A DNA stretch of 64,000 nt. Origin: Rhodamnia argentea (Eukaryota; Streptophyta; Magnoliopsida; Myrtales; Myrtaceae). Below, piece by piece: positions 45,250 through 57,475 of the stretch. The notes below the pieces were generated by a model. It searched no databases, was not told the DNA's origin, and was given only the letters and a program-made list of their open reading frames with translations. The stretch lies in NCBI RefSeq assembly GCF_020921035.1, contig NC_063156.1, positions 21,748,283-21,812,282 on the forward strand. The letters are read 5' to 3'. Position numbers and translations under genes: made by a program. The stretch's first letter is position 1, and the number at the start of each line of letters is the position of its first letter.

Positions 45250-46784
45250 AACCACGCGATTTCAACACGATCTTACATTAACTTTTCAATGAAACGCTCT
45301 TTCGGTACCGCTTTTACGAAAAAAAAGACTTGAATTGGCTACTTAAGGTTCAAAAGGTGTAATTATCTTTTGGGTTTTTTTCTTTCGTTTAATGAATGCT
45401 ATTACATTATGAAAATGCAGCAAGAATGCGAATGACAATGCGAATTATTCTAAATGACATAATTATATCGCACACGTGAATATGCAAGACAGAGAATATA
45501 AAGTCATGAAATACTAACCTATATGCAAAATTAGCCACTAACAACCCTACCCCTTAAGTATACTCACTGTGACACTAATACTTTAAGAAAAGTTGGTGTT
45601 ACCGAAATACTCAAACTTATATCAGTGTGACAAAAAATTACCTTATGGTTAACTCTGCTCACCGTGACATCAATATCTCAAACTTATATCGATACGACAA
45701 AAAAAAAAAAAAAACTTTCTCCTACCAAAAAAAAAAAAAATCCTAAATTTTACCAACTTATAATAATACCTTGAAACTTTTTTCATGTTGCCAATATCCG
45801 AAGCTTGTACGAGTGACGAGAGGATTTTTTAGAGTTGAAGTTCAAGATTTTAGGTGGAAAAGAGAGGGTATTTTTTCACACTAATATGAGCCTAAGGTTT
45901 TAGGGACAGACAAAAAAAAAATCGGATATTAGCGCTACGGAGAGCACAATCTAGGGTTTTTCGAGACAAAAAAGGAAAATAAAATCGAGATATTAGTGTC
46001 ACGGCGATAATAATTTAAGACTTTTTTTTTATGGTATCCGCTCAAAAGAAAAAAAAGATAAAAACAAAATTTTATGATGATTTTAGATTTTAGATCCATC
46101 GAGGCAATGATTCATGTTGTCGTCAAGTGAGCGTTCGAATCGTGTCGAATTTGAATTATTTTTTTTTTCCCTCCCCGGAGGTTGTTTATCACGTTGGTGA
46201 TAAAAAGTGTCCAAAGTGGTGATCTTTTTTACCTCTCAAGACTCAATCATGATTCTGAATAAAATCGAAGACTTAGGCAAGAAGAAAGGAAGGAATAAAA
46301 AGGGTTAGAAGAATCCAAGAAGAAAAGGTTGGCACATGATTGGACAACTGACATTTTATCTCTCGTCCGTCCGTGCCTTTTGGCTTTGGTCAGCATGTTA
46401 AAAATCATATTGTGAAAAGTGAAAACTGCTGGTGATTTCACTTTTCCTTCCTCCCTCTCTCTCTCTCTCTCTCTCTCTGCTTTCTGAAAATTTCAGGGAT
46501 TTGTCAGGATAGCACGTAAAGTTCCATTTCTTTGGAAAAGCTGAAAAGTTGGGGATTTTTACCTTATTGAATCGAAAAAAGGAGAAACACAGCGCCCAAA
46601 AGCATTTTCATGAGCACCATCAGTAGGACGAACTAGAAGCCAATCTCCTCCTCTGTTCTGCCCTTTCTTTTTTTTCTAATGAAGGACGATTGGAGGTCGA
46701 GAGCTTTACGTACTAATAAAACGGCTTAGTCTGCTAAATTGCATTTGGGGTCAACATCAACGCCCACAGCCAATTGGAAAAAAA
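45250..46784. other. Intergenic, repeat-derived
   Basis: At 45540-46040 there are imperfect repeats of 'actcactgtgacactaata' type with A-runs, probably a further foldback family. A CT microsatellite lies at 46450-46478. No gene was seen. Confidence 0.5.
46450..46478. repeat. (CT)n microsatellite
   Basis: A CT run of about 14 units in intergenic sequence; no gene start was recognised beside it. Confidence 0.9.
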
Positions 46785-47370
46785 AAAAAAATTCGTCCAC
46801 AAAGTCTCAAAGTTATCGCACTTTTACCAACGCTGTCCTGAATCTTTTAATTTTGTCAATTCAGCTTTAAACTTTTTTACGTTTTGCCAATTGAGTCAAT
46901 TAAGCTAATTTCGGCCATGTGACACGGCCAGAGTAGATGTGAATAATTCTTAACAAAAATTTAATTTTTTTTATTTTTTTTTATTCATTTTTCATAATTT
47001 TCCTTTTTATTTTATACTTTATAACTTTTATTTTCCTTTTTCCCTTTGCTAGCCTTGCCTGGGTGGGCGTGGGCAGCCCTTGCTCAATCTTACGAAGGGC
47101 TTGCCATCCCCAGGGGCCGGCAAGGGCGAGTCTCGCCTGAGGCTAAGGGAAAAAAATAAAAACAAAAAAAAGTAATTCGAAAGAATATTAAAATGTTGTT
47201 AAAATTTGTTCACGTTAGCGCCGATTGTGCCACGCAAGACAGTTGGCATCATTATCAATTATTTCAAGTCAAAATTAGCCAAATAGGTTCAATTGATAAA
47301 ATGTGAAAAAATGTTTAGAACTGAATTGTCAAAAGTGCAATAACCTTAGGACTTTTTGGATAAATTTCCC
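46785..47370. mobile_element. Foldback element, family A copy 4
   Basis: The left part (TTCGTCCACAAAGTCTC, TTGTCAATTCAGCTTTAAAC) and right part (AGAACTGAATTGTCAAAAGT, GGACTTTTTGGATAAATTTC) are inverted versions of the family A arms. The core (47045-47150) is GC-rich with CTTGCC/GGCAAG palindromes. No target duplication was recognised and no long direct repeats flank this copy. Confidence 0.65.
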
Positions 47371-48413
47371 CACGACTATGCCACAAAAATGCCAAAAGCT
47401 TAACACAACATCTAGTCCAAGTTGAACAAACCAGGGCATATACCTAACTTGCTCGGCAGAAGCCAAGAAAAAAAAAAAAAGAATTGTCGGGAAATTGCAA
47501 TTGAAGCAAAGCTTTCAAGGCGCATCTGGATCAGGTCCGGGAAGTAGGTAGAGAGAGCAAAAGCGGGCAAGAATAGAGTCACACTCCATGCCAACATTAA
47601 TCACAGAAGGGCACCTGACTAAAATAATAGCTTTGCAGTTTTGAGTGTCCCACAACATTTAATGACAGTCCAACCCCATCATCATCCGTTCACGCCACCA
47701 TCTCCAGCTTGCAGGTCACAACCGAGTCTTGGGTCAACTAGGGACCATCAACAACTAAATCTGCGCTGGCATTTATAGAAGCAGCAAACCCATCATGCAA
47801 AACCTAAAACAGGGCCATGAAATGATAGAGTGACGAAAAGGTAAAGCTCAACAAGTTCTTCAAAATCACTCTTCCTTTCTATGTGCAACTACACAGACAC
47901 AACACCATACACACAACAATGTGAGCAGATTATACATGGACATGACAAATGTGCAGAATATCGTTATGCATTTGGCCACTTTTGATAATTATGCCTTTTT
48001 CGTGTTAAATTACAAAGGAATATGCACTGCATTCTTCTTTGCCGGGATGTCGATATGGTGACTTTCCTTGCCTCCGACTCTAATATGAACAATCATCAAA
48101 CTCACATTTTTTCCCTCAACCTACGAAGCTCGGCACTGGTTTCTCTCCGTCTGTAGCCCGAACCACCGATTGCACAAAGGAATGCCAGTTAAGATTGCCA
48201 TAATATGGAATACGATGCTCGCGATGGGTAAAAAGTTGGCATTGTCTATGCCGCAGATAGGCCTGCTCATCACCATCATACCTTAACCTCATAACTTCAA
48301 CATCGTTTTCTCAATCGCCACAGAATCTCCTCCCTCCTGCCTCCATTAACACCAGTCATTAGCATATCCACATCGCTAAAGCACAGAGATAACAAAGATC
48401 ATAAGATGAAAAG
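47371..48413. other. Spacer downstream of the PUB gene
   Basis: No coding frame is supported. The proximal part (about 47900-48413) probably includes the 3' UTR of the U-box gene. Confidence 0.5.
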
Positions 48414-50024
48414 TCAGAAATCTGATGACTTTGCACTGTAGACGTTCCTCCCACCAACACCGCCAGCTCTGCCGCTAGTCCCGCTAAGTTGAGCAGACTC
48501 CAGGAGCGCCTCCCAGTCCACATTCTCTTCCTCCCCATTTTCATCCCTCTCTCTCACCATCTCCAACAACCTCTTAGCCTTATCTCTCGCCCTCTCGCTT
48601 CCTCTCTTCTCAATCTCCCTCAGTACATCCTCTCCCCTCACTTCTTTCATCAACCCTCTAAACCTAAAATTCCCATGACTCAATGCATAAAGCGCGGCCA
48701 CACAATTTTCCTTATCCAACTTGGACTTTGCCTCGTTCCCTCTCAAAAGCCCAACCAAAACTGTAACCGCATTACCATCGAGCATAGCTGACCTTCCCTC
48801 AACACAAGCAGCCAAATTGCAGAGAATAAGCAATACCAGGCTCAACAAATTTCCTGCTTTCACCATTTCCAGCAGCCTCGGCACGGGATTAAGCTTCACT
48901 AACTTCATCCTATTACTATTAACCAGAGTCAAATTATACAAAGCGAGAGCAGAATCATGCCTAGTTCGCTCGCTATCCGATCTCAAAGCATTGAACAATG
49001 CCGGCAAAGCACCTAAAGCCCCAATAGCCATCCTGTTATCTTCCTCTATGGCCAAGCTAAATAGAGCACCAGCAGCATGATCTTGGGCTTCGCTAAACCC
49101 ACCGTTCAACACCTTAATCAAAAGAGGGACCACACCAGACCTCACAATTCTCACCTTGTTCGAATTCTCGAGCGATAAATTGACCAGTGTAGCAACAGCA
49201 TTCACCTGTACATGGCAGTACTTCGAAACAAGAAGCGGCTTTAGGGCAGAGATCACTCTTGGAGTACAAAGAGCAGACCTCCTATGTTCTTGCGTTCTAG
49301 TGATCTTTCTCAGCGAAATAACCGCCTGTTCTTGCTCGAAGATGTCACTGCTCTTCAGCTTCAACACCAGTTCCTCTTCTTCACAGCTTAAAATAGGGCC
49401 TAGGGCTCGTGTAGGGTTTTCGATTTCTTGAAATTCCGAGGAAGACGATGAGGAGGAGGAGGAATAGCAACAGGGGCGAGTCAGAGGGGTCTCTGGGCTC
49501 GCCCCAATGACCACCGACTCTTCCGACGAGCTCGAGTAGAACCGCTCAACCGGGTGAGCCAACTCGCTCACCGCGTGCTCGTACGTCACCGGCGGGTTCC
49601 CCGCCACGTTCTTCAGTAGCTCCCTCTCCGAAACCCTAATAAGCCCTCCACAATCTCCTTCCTCCCGTTGCCGAGACGCCATCCTCGTACGGACAACCTT
49701 CTCTACGGATGCGTACTCCAGAGCGAGCGGGTGCTCGACGCCCGATTTCTCGCACCAGCGAAGGATCGCCGACTTGATGGCTAAGTTGGGGAAGATTGTT
49801 TCGAAGTCGGGCTTCGACCCATCTTCAAGAATCGGCGCAAAGCTCAAGTCTTTGCACACCTGGACGGAGACGCGGTCAAAGGTCTGACCCGAGGACACGA
49901 CCACCGGGTCCGCCATCAGCGAGCCCGCGATCGAGCACAAGAACTCCTTCGGGGGTTCAGGCTTCGAAGGAGAAGCCGAGCGAGTGAACGAGAGCCGCCA
50001 CTTGTATTTGCCATTGCCACCCAT
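48414..50024 (-). CDS. U-box/ARM-repeat E3 ubiquitin ligase, PUB38/39/40-like
   Basis: Plant U-box (PUB) E3 ligase: the U-box recruits an E2 and the armadillo repeats bind substrate. Intronless, 536 residues, similar to Arabidopsis PUB38/39 (about 550). The start MGGNGKYKWRLSF matches the basic start of that group. The U-box spans about 26-100: PPKEFLCSIAGSLMADPVVV, SSGQTFDRVSVQVC, then PNLAIKSAILRWCEKSGV. The canonical CPI of the first loop reads C30-S31-I32. A Ser-rich linker (about 160-200) precedes ARM repeats at about 215-510, with VNAVATLVNLSLENSNK, AAGALFSLAIEEDNR and DSALALYNLTLVNSNR. The C-terminus has ALLESAQLSGTSGRAGGVGG. No stop or frameshift. The gene ends well clear of neighbours and has CT-rich upstream sequence. 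Confidence 0.93.
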   Translation of the reverse strand: MGGNGKYKWRLSFTRSASPSKPEPPKEFLCSIAGSLMADPVVVSSGQTFDRVSVQVCKDLSFAPILEDGSKPDFETIFPNLAIKSAILRWCEKSGVEHPLALEYASVEKVVRTRMASRQREEGDCGGLIRVSERELLKNVAGNPPVTYEHAVSELAHPVERFYSSSSEESVVIGASPETPLTRPCCYSSSSSSSSSEFQEIENPTRALGPILSCEEEELVLKLKSSDIFEQEQAVISLRKITRTQEHRRSALCTPRVISALKPLLVSKYCHVQVNAVATLVNLSLENSNKVRIVRSGVVPLLIKVLNGGFSEAQDHAAGALFSLAIEEDNRMAIGALGALPALFNALRSDSERTRHDSALALYNLTLVNSNRMKLVKLNPVPRLLEMVKAGNLLSLVLLILCNLAACVEGRSAMLDGNAVTVLVGLLRGNEAKSKLDKENCVAALYALSHGNFRFRGLMKEVRGEDVLREIEKRGSERARDKAKRLLEMVRERDENGEEENVDWEALLESAQLSGTSGRAGGVGGRNVYSAKSSDF

Positions 50025-50218
50025 TTTCCAAAGCTCGAGCTGTAATAGCTTTCAACAAAGTGGGGGGTGGTCAAGTGTTTCAGTGAAGGCCGAACATGGA
50101 TGGGGCTTTCAAAGGGTTTGGCGGATTGAGAGAGCCATCAACGTTGAAGACGCGAGAGGGAATGGCAGGTGCTGGGTTTTGGGTGGAGTTCAGTGGTTTT
50201 ACGAGAGGGGAGGAAATG

Positions 50219-50254
50219 AATGAAGAGAGAGAGACAGAGAGAGACAGAGAGACA
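50219..50254 (-). repeat. Purine (GAGA/GACA) tract upstream of the PUB gene
   Basis: A GAGAGA-type purine run with interspersed GACA on the + strand (CT on the coding strand), about 200 bp upstream of the PUB start codon, comparable to the GA/CT tracts of the NAT and LIM genes. Confidence 0.7.
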
Positions 50255-52596
50255 ATGGCGGCTTATCCATCGTTTACATTTGACATTGTCGTGAGGATAA
50301 AAGATAATTACGGATGTGAAGTGGTAGTTATTGTTGTTCTTCGTTAGTTAACGCTCTTTTATCTTTTTGGTTTCTTTCGGGGGGCAGGTTGGGTTGGGGG
50401 CCGTTCGTAATTACCAGTCGGTCCTTTCATTTTGCTGGGCTTGTAGCGTTGACCTAGTCAACGTGAAATAATCAATCAACAAATACATAAAACGACGTAA
50501 TTCACAAGATTCGAATATTTCAAAACAACCTGCCCCCTTTAGATAGAAGAAATAACAATTCATATGGCAAAGCGTATCTGATAAATCATAATGAGAGTCT
50601 AAGCATACTCTTTTAGCATTTTTATAAATAAGAGATCCGATCGATTAACGAAAGCCGAATAAAGGCGACGCTTTCTGCATCAATCATACAGAGGTTAACG
50701 AAAATCACACGACACACTCCGCAATTAGATAAGACGGAGGTGCAAGATAGCCCCCCTCCTTCAACCGCTTTCACAAGTGCCAATTTTCGTGATTTTGTAA
50801 GTAGTTTTCATGATTAGGATGTTAAACCAATGTCTCCTTGTCTTTTAACATTTGATGGGACACGACAAAGTCATCCTACGAAATAATGCAAGGACTGTTT
50901 TAGTGCTAAGACAAGGAATTAATTTGTCTTCCTCGCAACTATTGATTGATTCTATTTCCGTTCACATTCAACGACACTTACTCGTAATCGCCGGTCTTTC
51001 TCTACCAATAAGTATCATTATTCGTGGGAAACCGATACTGCCCATATTCAATTGCCGACAAAAGAAAAAAAATACCTTGTTACGTATATCTTTCCAACAA
51101 GGGCGTAAGGAACTTGTTTACACTCCTTTTTCTAGAATAATTTGACTCGTGCATGACACTTCTAAAATGATAACCTCCAGAAAAAAGATGATTGGAAAAT
51201 AGTATTGGTCCGCATGCTTATAGAACCGGCTTTTCCACTCAGAAGGGAAATAGTATGCATATTGCGCGCATGCTTTTGACGGCATTCCATGTAAAATCAA
51301 TCAATAGAAACGATTCATATCCCGGAATAAGATCTTAGGAAGGTCCGCGATGAAAGAATTGTCCTAAACTCAATTGGAGATAACACAACGACAATCCTCT
51401 CCACAAAGATCATCAGATCTTGTGGCTCCCATCCCATCATCCCAATGAACCAACCACGTTGATGATCTGTGGGACCAATAGCCAAAGCAACGTCCAGTGA
51501 GCAATGCCCCTTGCCCCTCCTCACGGCATCTTCCACAGCGTCAGTAAATCGATGTATATATTGACAAAGATCAAGCTCCAGTCCACAATTACCCACTTGT
51601 AAATTCAATTGGGTAGCACGAAATATCCTTTCCAACATAAATCGGAGACTCGCCCGGCTTGAGTAAACTACAAAAATCCACCATCGAGCCAATGAAGCTA
51701 AAGGCCTAAAGTCAACGTCTCTAATTAACCGCTTAGCATACAAAAATAACTATTTTTGAAAAAATATTATGCTAGTATCTAAGAGAAAGCATCTCCATCA
51801 CATTTCTCTAAATTGGCTGAAATAAATTAAGTGAAAATAAAGATGCACACATAGGGAGACGACGGATATTTTTATCCTATTTATAGGGCTTATATGGTAT
51901 TCTCACCAATGATGTAAATCCCTAAAAAAGGATGCCACCCTTTTTAGCTTCAAGGTCAAAAGCGATGGCACTTGCCATATTTTTCATGGTCCGCAAGCCC
52001 CACTCAGAGAGAGAGAGAGCCCAATAAGTGGAAGCGCTTTTTGTTGCTTCCACGACTCATCAGGCAGCCCTTACCTCGTGGCTTGGAAACAACCACCTCT
52101 CCATGTTTTCAAGGGATGAAGGGAAGTTGAAAGAAGACAATTCAAGGTAACACGATCATCATTTACACACCCAATTCAGCACAAGTGTCAATTCCATTAT
52201 CTGCTTCAAATAGAAAATTTGAAGAGAGTGTTCACAACATGACACCGAACTTAAAAGGTACAACATACACGGACCGTCCAGCCACAAAAAAAAGGCATTA
52301 GAATTCATCCCAGACAAGTGTTGGCAGATTTAGGGGGGAGCATTACATTGTTCACAGAGCCTAATAGCCAGATCTATGTCCAGCATACATACAAGCTTAT
52401 GGTACTTATTTTAATAGACAGAATTCGAATGGCATCCAAAAGATAACACAACAATGGATTACCTGCACCAACCATCACCTGGTCCTTCCTCTTCATGACA
52501 CTGTCTCCCTCTCTCTCCGCCAGATAAGAAGGAAACGCAGGGGAAGAAGAAAATTATAAACAAAAAGATACCAATATAAGTAAAAGCCTCAAATTT
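50255..52596. other. Intergenic, no confident gene
   Basis: A 142-codon minus frame at 51315-51743 and a 97-codon + frame at 50852-51145 are the longest. The first (with GWFIGMMGWEPQDLMIF) has fairly ordinary composition but no family I recognise and no visible splice partners. It could be a fragment of a decayed gene. The 3' UTR of the SAM-domain gene probably lies at about 52300-52596. Confidence 0.4.
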
Positions 52597-55500
52597 CTAT
52601 ACGCGTCTTGAACGAGACAAGAGAGCAAGAAGGATCTTTCTCCTCGGTCCCTGCAAGTAAAAACACAAATTATGAGAACTGGGAGCTTATTAAGATGCAG
52701 AAGTCCATATGCAGTTTAACTCCCCATGCTCGACACAGACACCTGCCATTCATTCTAGAAGCACCACAAGCAGAAGATAAATATAGTTTAACTATGCGTT
52801 TTTTTCCCTAATTAATATCTGGCAGTTAAAAAGCCATGTCCAACCAAGTTACAACAGGAACAACTGGTTTTCAGCTCACTTGACCACCAGGACACCCAGC
52901 ACCATGGCTTATATGCATGGATAATGCTGAGAAAAATATGACAACAGAGATGATTGTGAAACCTTCGCTTTTTAAACCCTTACTGTCGGCTTTTAGCCAC
53001 CACCAACATGAGATAATATCACGATAACTTGCATTGCTAGGCCTTGCATTCCTGGGTCTGTGGATCTAAAAAGTTACATAACTAAGTTTCACAGTCTTAA
53101 GTCAAACATACCATCGGTATGCCCATCTCTTTGAGGTCATGGTCCCTCATCTGCTTCAGTACATCCATATCAACCTGCCATTCAGAACCACTTCTAGGAT
53201 CAGGAGCGATCCAGCATAACAAGTACATCTCTCATTGTCCAGATTGCAAAATTTCAGCACAGGTTACAAAATTTCATTAGGTTGTGTGCCAATAGCATAT
53301 CCAGTTCAGCTAAGGTAAGTAGACTTCACAAGGCACAACCTCTGGAACCAATTACATGAAAAGCTTTGTCTGCTGCTGTATTGACATTGAAGAAGCATAA
53401 AAACAGGAATAGACATCTCTTAACAGGACAAAAGGGATAGTATGTATGTGAAATGGATTCGTCTATGAGTGTCTAGTGGTGATCAAACCTCATTAACCAG
53501 GAAAATTAAATGTGACTATAACATATGGCTAGTGCAAATGCCCACCGTAGATTCACGTTTTAGGCTACAACATGCAGCCACATAAGGCTTGATTAATAGC
53601 TATTTCTAACTGCAGGAAAGATCTAAATAAGGAAAAAGAAGCTACACATCACATGAGGCCCCACTAGCAACAGATCATTTTCTACTTTTATCAGAAAAGG
53701 GTCCAGTTGTTACAATAGCTCAGGAGAAACAGGAAAACTTCTTCCCTACGATATTTACAAAATCAACTGAAAAATTTGGCCTTCGTTTTTTTTCCTGAGC
53801 ATTAGGTTATTCAAGTCTGTAATAGCTTACACATCCACAATGGAAACATCTGTGCAACCAGCGGACCAGTGGAAAATGAATGGCATACTTGGACAAGTTT
53901 TCTTTAGTTTGTTGAACGCAAGATGCAAATTACTTACTTCCTCAGCCTGAAAATGAATGGCATACTTTCCCAAGCCAAGAGAATTTAAAAAAGCCCCAAC
54001 AGTTAGTTGTCCCTGTACCTGCATGAAGCCAACAGAACAAATGATAAGTAAATATTGCTGAAAGGCATGATGCACCAAAGCGGGGAAAAAGGACTAGTGT
54101 TGAAGGGCATACTCCGACACAAGATACTTATAAGTCATAGCAAACATACACAAACTTAAAAGGCAGGTAAATCTAAAGACTGTCTCAAAGAAATGATGTT
54201 GATCAAGGACTTAATCTCAGCTCCTCCACCAAAAAAAAAAAAAAATATTTATTAGATAGTCGGATTAAAACAACTAGCTTCTGACAAATGAATCGGGGCT
54301 TTCAAGATGGTGAGACTTTAAAATATATCCCATCATCAAAGTCTTATCGGCTGTAGCAATTTGATAATGTAGGAGGCTTTCTTCTAGAAGTTCGGGTAGA
54401 TTGCCACTTTTGGGTCTGGAAATTGTTTCAGTTCGACCATTGAGTTTGTAGTGGTTGTGTTTGTAATGCCTAGTTTGCAGATAGACATGTAGCTATATAA
54501 ACTCCAAAGTCACGACTAAATGATGAAACCAATCTCAGCTGCTCTGATTTGCACATGCATGTATGTGCTTCATTAAAGAATCCCATCTACCATAATGTCG
54601 TCTCAGGGCTATGATAATAAATGCCTGAACACACTGAAGCGGAATATCACAGCCCTATGATGCGGAACAGACAACTCAAGCACGGACAATTAACCGTACC
54701 GCATATACACTTCTATGTGAGATGGCGCCTTGTGTATGTAATCGCGGCAGAGACCTTGCAGAATCCAGAGGCAAAGGTGTTCTTGTCACAAAATGCGAAG
54801 AGGAGCGTGGCCCTGCAACCGCATGATCATAAACATCTCTTATAACCTGTGTAGGAACTCTTGGCGCATCAATCGGCCTATATGCGAGCAATTCTCGCTG
54901 GCCATTGATTGGCCTCGGTGGAGAAAAGCCCCCTGAAACCCTGAATATTCTATCTGGCGATTCATGTTGTAGCCCATCATGAGTCCAAGAAGAATAAGGT
55001 TTTCGCATTGAATTCAGCTCGAATAAATCTTCAGCACTTCTTGTTGGTGGAATTCGCCTCAAAGGGCTATCAAGTTTCGGCTCAAGCGTATGTGTATATG
55101 AGCTCATGGGAGAATGGACAGTCCTAGGAATATTAACATGGGGATTTATGTGATCTTGCCTCCCAACATTGCCACTAGCCTGCCTTGTCTTGTTCCTTTG
55201 CATGAGCTTGATGCGAAGGTCTCCAGCACCTTTGGTGATAGTAGAGCTATGACAGTCAGTGGAAGAGATATATCTTCTCTATGAGGGAAAGAAAAGGAAG
55301 ACAAATTCATAAAGTTAACCTTCCAATTATTTATCCAAATCAAGAATGAGCAATATTGAGGCCTACCATTCAAGCCCTTAATATCGCTCTCAGCCCTCCG
55401 TCTGCAACATATCAAAGACTTACTTCAGATTAATTCCCTGCTTAGCTTTCCCAAGGAAACTATATGTCCTAGTTCCAATTCACAATTTTCTGTGGGGATT

Positions 55501-57026
55501 GAGATCCTCTCCACAAAAATGACAATCATTGGTAGAGCAGATCTTTTCTCACATAAAAAAGTTTTTGACATGCAAACACGAAATGAAACTAGTTTCACCC
55601 AACTGGTAGGCAATACGCCTCAATAAAATAAAAAAGAGCAAAATGAAAGCAGCTTGTTTCATCACCCTCGCCTTTACTACTCATTTTTCCCTCATTGTTT
55701 TACCATTTAAGAAAGGGACAAGTGCACTAAAAGTCCTAAAACTTGTCATGTAAGTGCAAATGAGTCCTAAAACTTTCAAAAAGTTCAATCAAGTCCCAAA
55801 ACTTGTAATGAAAGTACATTTGAATCCTAAAAGTTTCAAAAAGTGCAATGAAGTGCTAAAATTAATCACAGACAGTGCAATCGACTCCTAAAATTTTCAA
55901 AAAGTGCAATCAATGAAAGGACTTGATTGAACTAATACGACAAGTTTTAGGACTTGATTGTATTTTTTGAAAGTTTTAGGACTCTAATGAACTTTCGTGA
56001 CAAGTTTTAGGATTTAATTGTACTTTTTAAAACTTTTAGGACTCGAATGCACTTTCTTGACAAGTTTTAAGACTTTCAATGCACTTTTCTCTTTAAGAAA
56101 ATAACCCCGTCATGGTAACGCTTCAGTGAAGTACATCGAGGAGCTCTCTATTGGTTCTTTAATTAATCAATAGATATAGCTCTCTATCGACAATGCAATC
56201 AAATAAGGCCTTAGAAAAGGAAAATTTAACAGCCCCAACATTATTGCCAAATTTCTTATTAGTGAACCTAAGCTTCGGAATTGACCCAAAAACAAAAAAC
56301 CTAAGCTTCGGAAAGCTAGGAAAGAGTTGATAGGTAGATAGAGAACTAACCTCTTGAAACTTCCATGCAAAAGATTATCAGCTTTCCCTCCAAGTCTCTC
56401 CTTTAAAGAGCGCTTACTACCAGATTTCGGAAGTGGAGGCGCCGCTCGAGAATCGTTCAATGAATTCCCAGCCCTCTTAACTACCTGACAAAAGGATCAC
56501 ACACATATATATTGGTTAGCCAATTGGCGCTAAACAATCCCTCAAGCTTCAAGTAACTACCAATTCAATGACCTGTCTTTGGAAAAAATGAAAACGTTGT
56601 CTATAGCCCAGTCATAGTTGGTTGAGAGCAAGTATTATCTCAATATCACTTCAGAAGAGGCACTTATGGCATGCTTAAAATGAAAAAATCAAGCTCAGCA
56701 ATCTAACGGTAGAGCCTCCCTCGGGGTTCAATTGATCACTGAATCAATCATATTACTCCAGAAAAGCACGTCATCCCTTACGCCCAATCATGATCAATCC
56801 AACAAAACCACATTACCACAGTCGATATAGGTCCAAACAATGAAATTCTTAAGCTACGCAGAATCCGCGAACCAATGAGTCAAGAAGTCCAGCTGAAACA
56901 AAAATCAATCGATCCAAAGATCTCTTATGAAGACGCCAAAGACAAAATGCATCATATGCACGGAGCTAAAGCGACCAATACCTGACCAGAACGACCGAGA
57001 GTGATCGTGACCTGAGGCCTCGACAT
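52597..57026 (-). CDS. SAM (sterile alpha motif) domain protein
   Basis: Plant protein with a C-terminal SAM domain, a protein-interaction module; relatives such as At5g23680 and At3g07760 are poorly characterised. Exons in order: 57026-56982, 56484-56351, 55401-55367, 55229-54700, 54018-53938, 53174-53112, 52650-52597, joined in phase to 313 residues. The N-terminus is MSRPQVTITLGRSGQ, typical of this plant group. A basic, disordered middle (about 16-248) includes RSLKERLGGKADNLLHGSFK and AGDLRIKLMQRNKTRQ. The SAM domain covers about 252-311: LTVGAFLNSLGLGKYAIHFQ, AEE, then VDMDVLKQMRDHDLKEMGIP, MGPRRKILLALL. The exon 4 acceptor was placed at CACCAAAG because earlier AGs break the frame. Intron 2 (55402-56350) contains a foldback MITE. 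The upstream region is rich in TGGGCC. No damage seen. Confidence 0.87.
55715..56091. mobile_element. Mutator-type foldback MITE inside a SAM-gene intron
   Basis: 377 bp, starting GGGACAAGTGCACTAAAAGT and ending in its inverse (GCACTTTTCTC), flanked by a perfect 9-bp duplication TTTAAGAAA (55706-55714 and 56092-56100). The arms are repeats of 'cctaaaactttcaaaaagt' that invert at about 55920. It lies wholly in the intron between exons 2 and 3, in an orientation-neutral form. Confidence 0.85.
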
Positions 57027-57339
57027 ATCTCACGCCCTCGAGCCCGGAGCTCAAATCATCGGAGACACGGAGCTGCAAACCAATCGGACTACGCTGGATT
57101 CACCGATCGAAACCCTAATTCACGCAGTGAGAATGATGATCGAAGATCGAAGAGCTCGGAATCGGAGGTTTGGATAGGAGGAGAGTGAGCTTTTTTGCGA
57201 GCGCTGCTTGCATTGACTCGGTGTCGACGACTCCGCACGGGGGACGACCTGCCAACCTAAACAAGGCAAATTTAGTTATTCTTTGAGCACTCGTGAAGCA
57301 ACGGTTCCATCACTGGCCGTGTTGATTGGGGCATTCACA

Positions 57340-57475
57340 GTCGAACCTGATGGGCCTTCGTTAAAGAGAACGTGGGCCTGAAAGCCCAAAAAAGATTATG
57401 TCGACTTTCATATGGGCCCATAAGCCCCCCGAGTTTTGCCATATTCAGTTCAGGCCCATAGCCTAATGCTCCCTC
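57340..57475 (-). promoter_or_regulatory. TGGGCC-rich promoter of the SAM-domain gene
   Basis: About 320-450 bp upstream of the SAM-gene ATG lie GATGGGCC, GTGGGCC, TATGGGCCCATA (palindromic) and CAGGCCCATA, a cluster of site II-type elements like that of the glycosylase gene. Confidence 0.5.

Noticed and set aside
50852-51145. 97-codon + frame, considered as an organelle-derived insertion
   Set aside because: I could not match it to a plastid or mitochondrial gene, and flanking sequence is ordinary nuclear spacer.
55146-55415. Alternative minus frame joining SAM-gene exon 3 to an upstream AG
   Set aside because: Earlier acceptors lead to stop codons; only the AG at CACCAAAG keeps the long conserved frame open.
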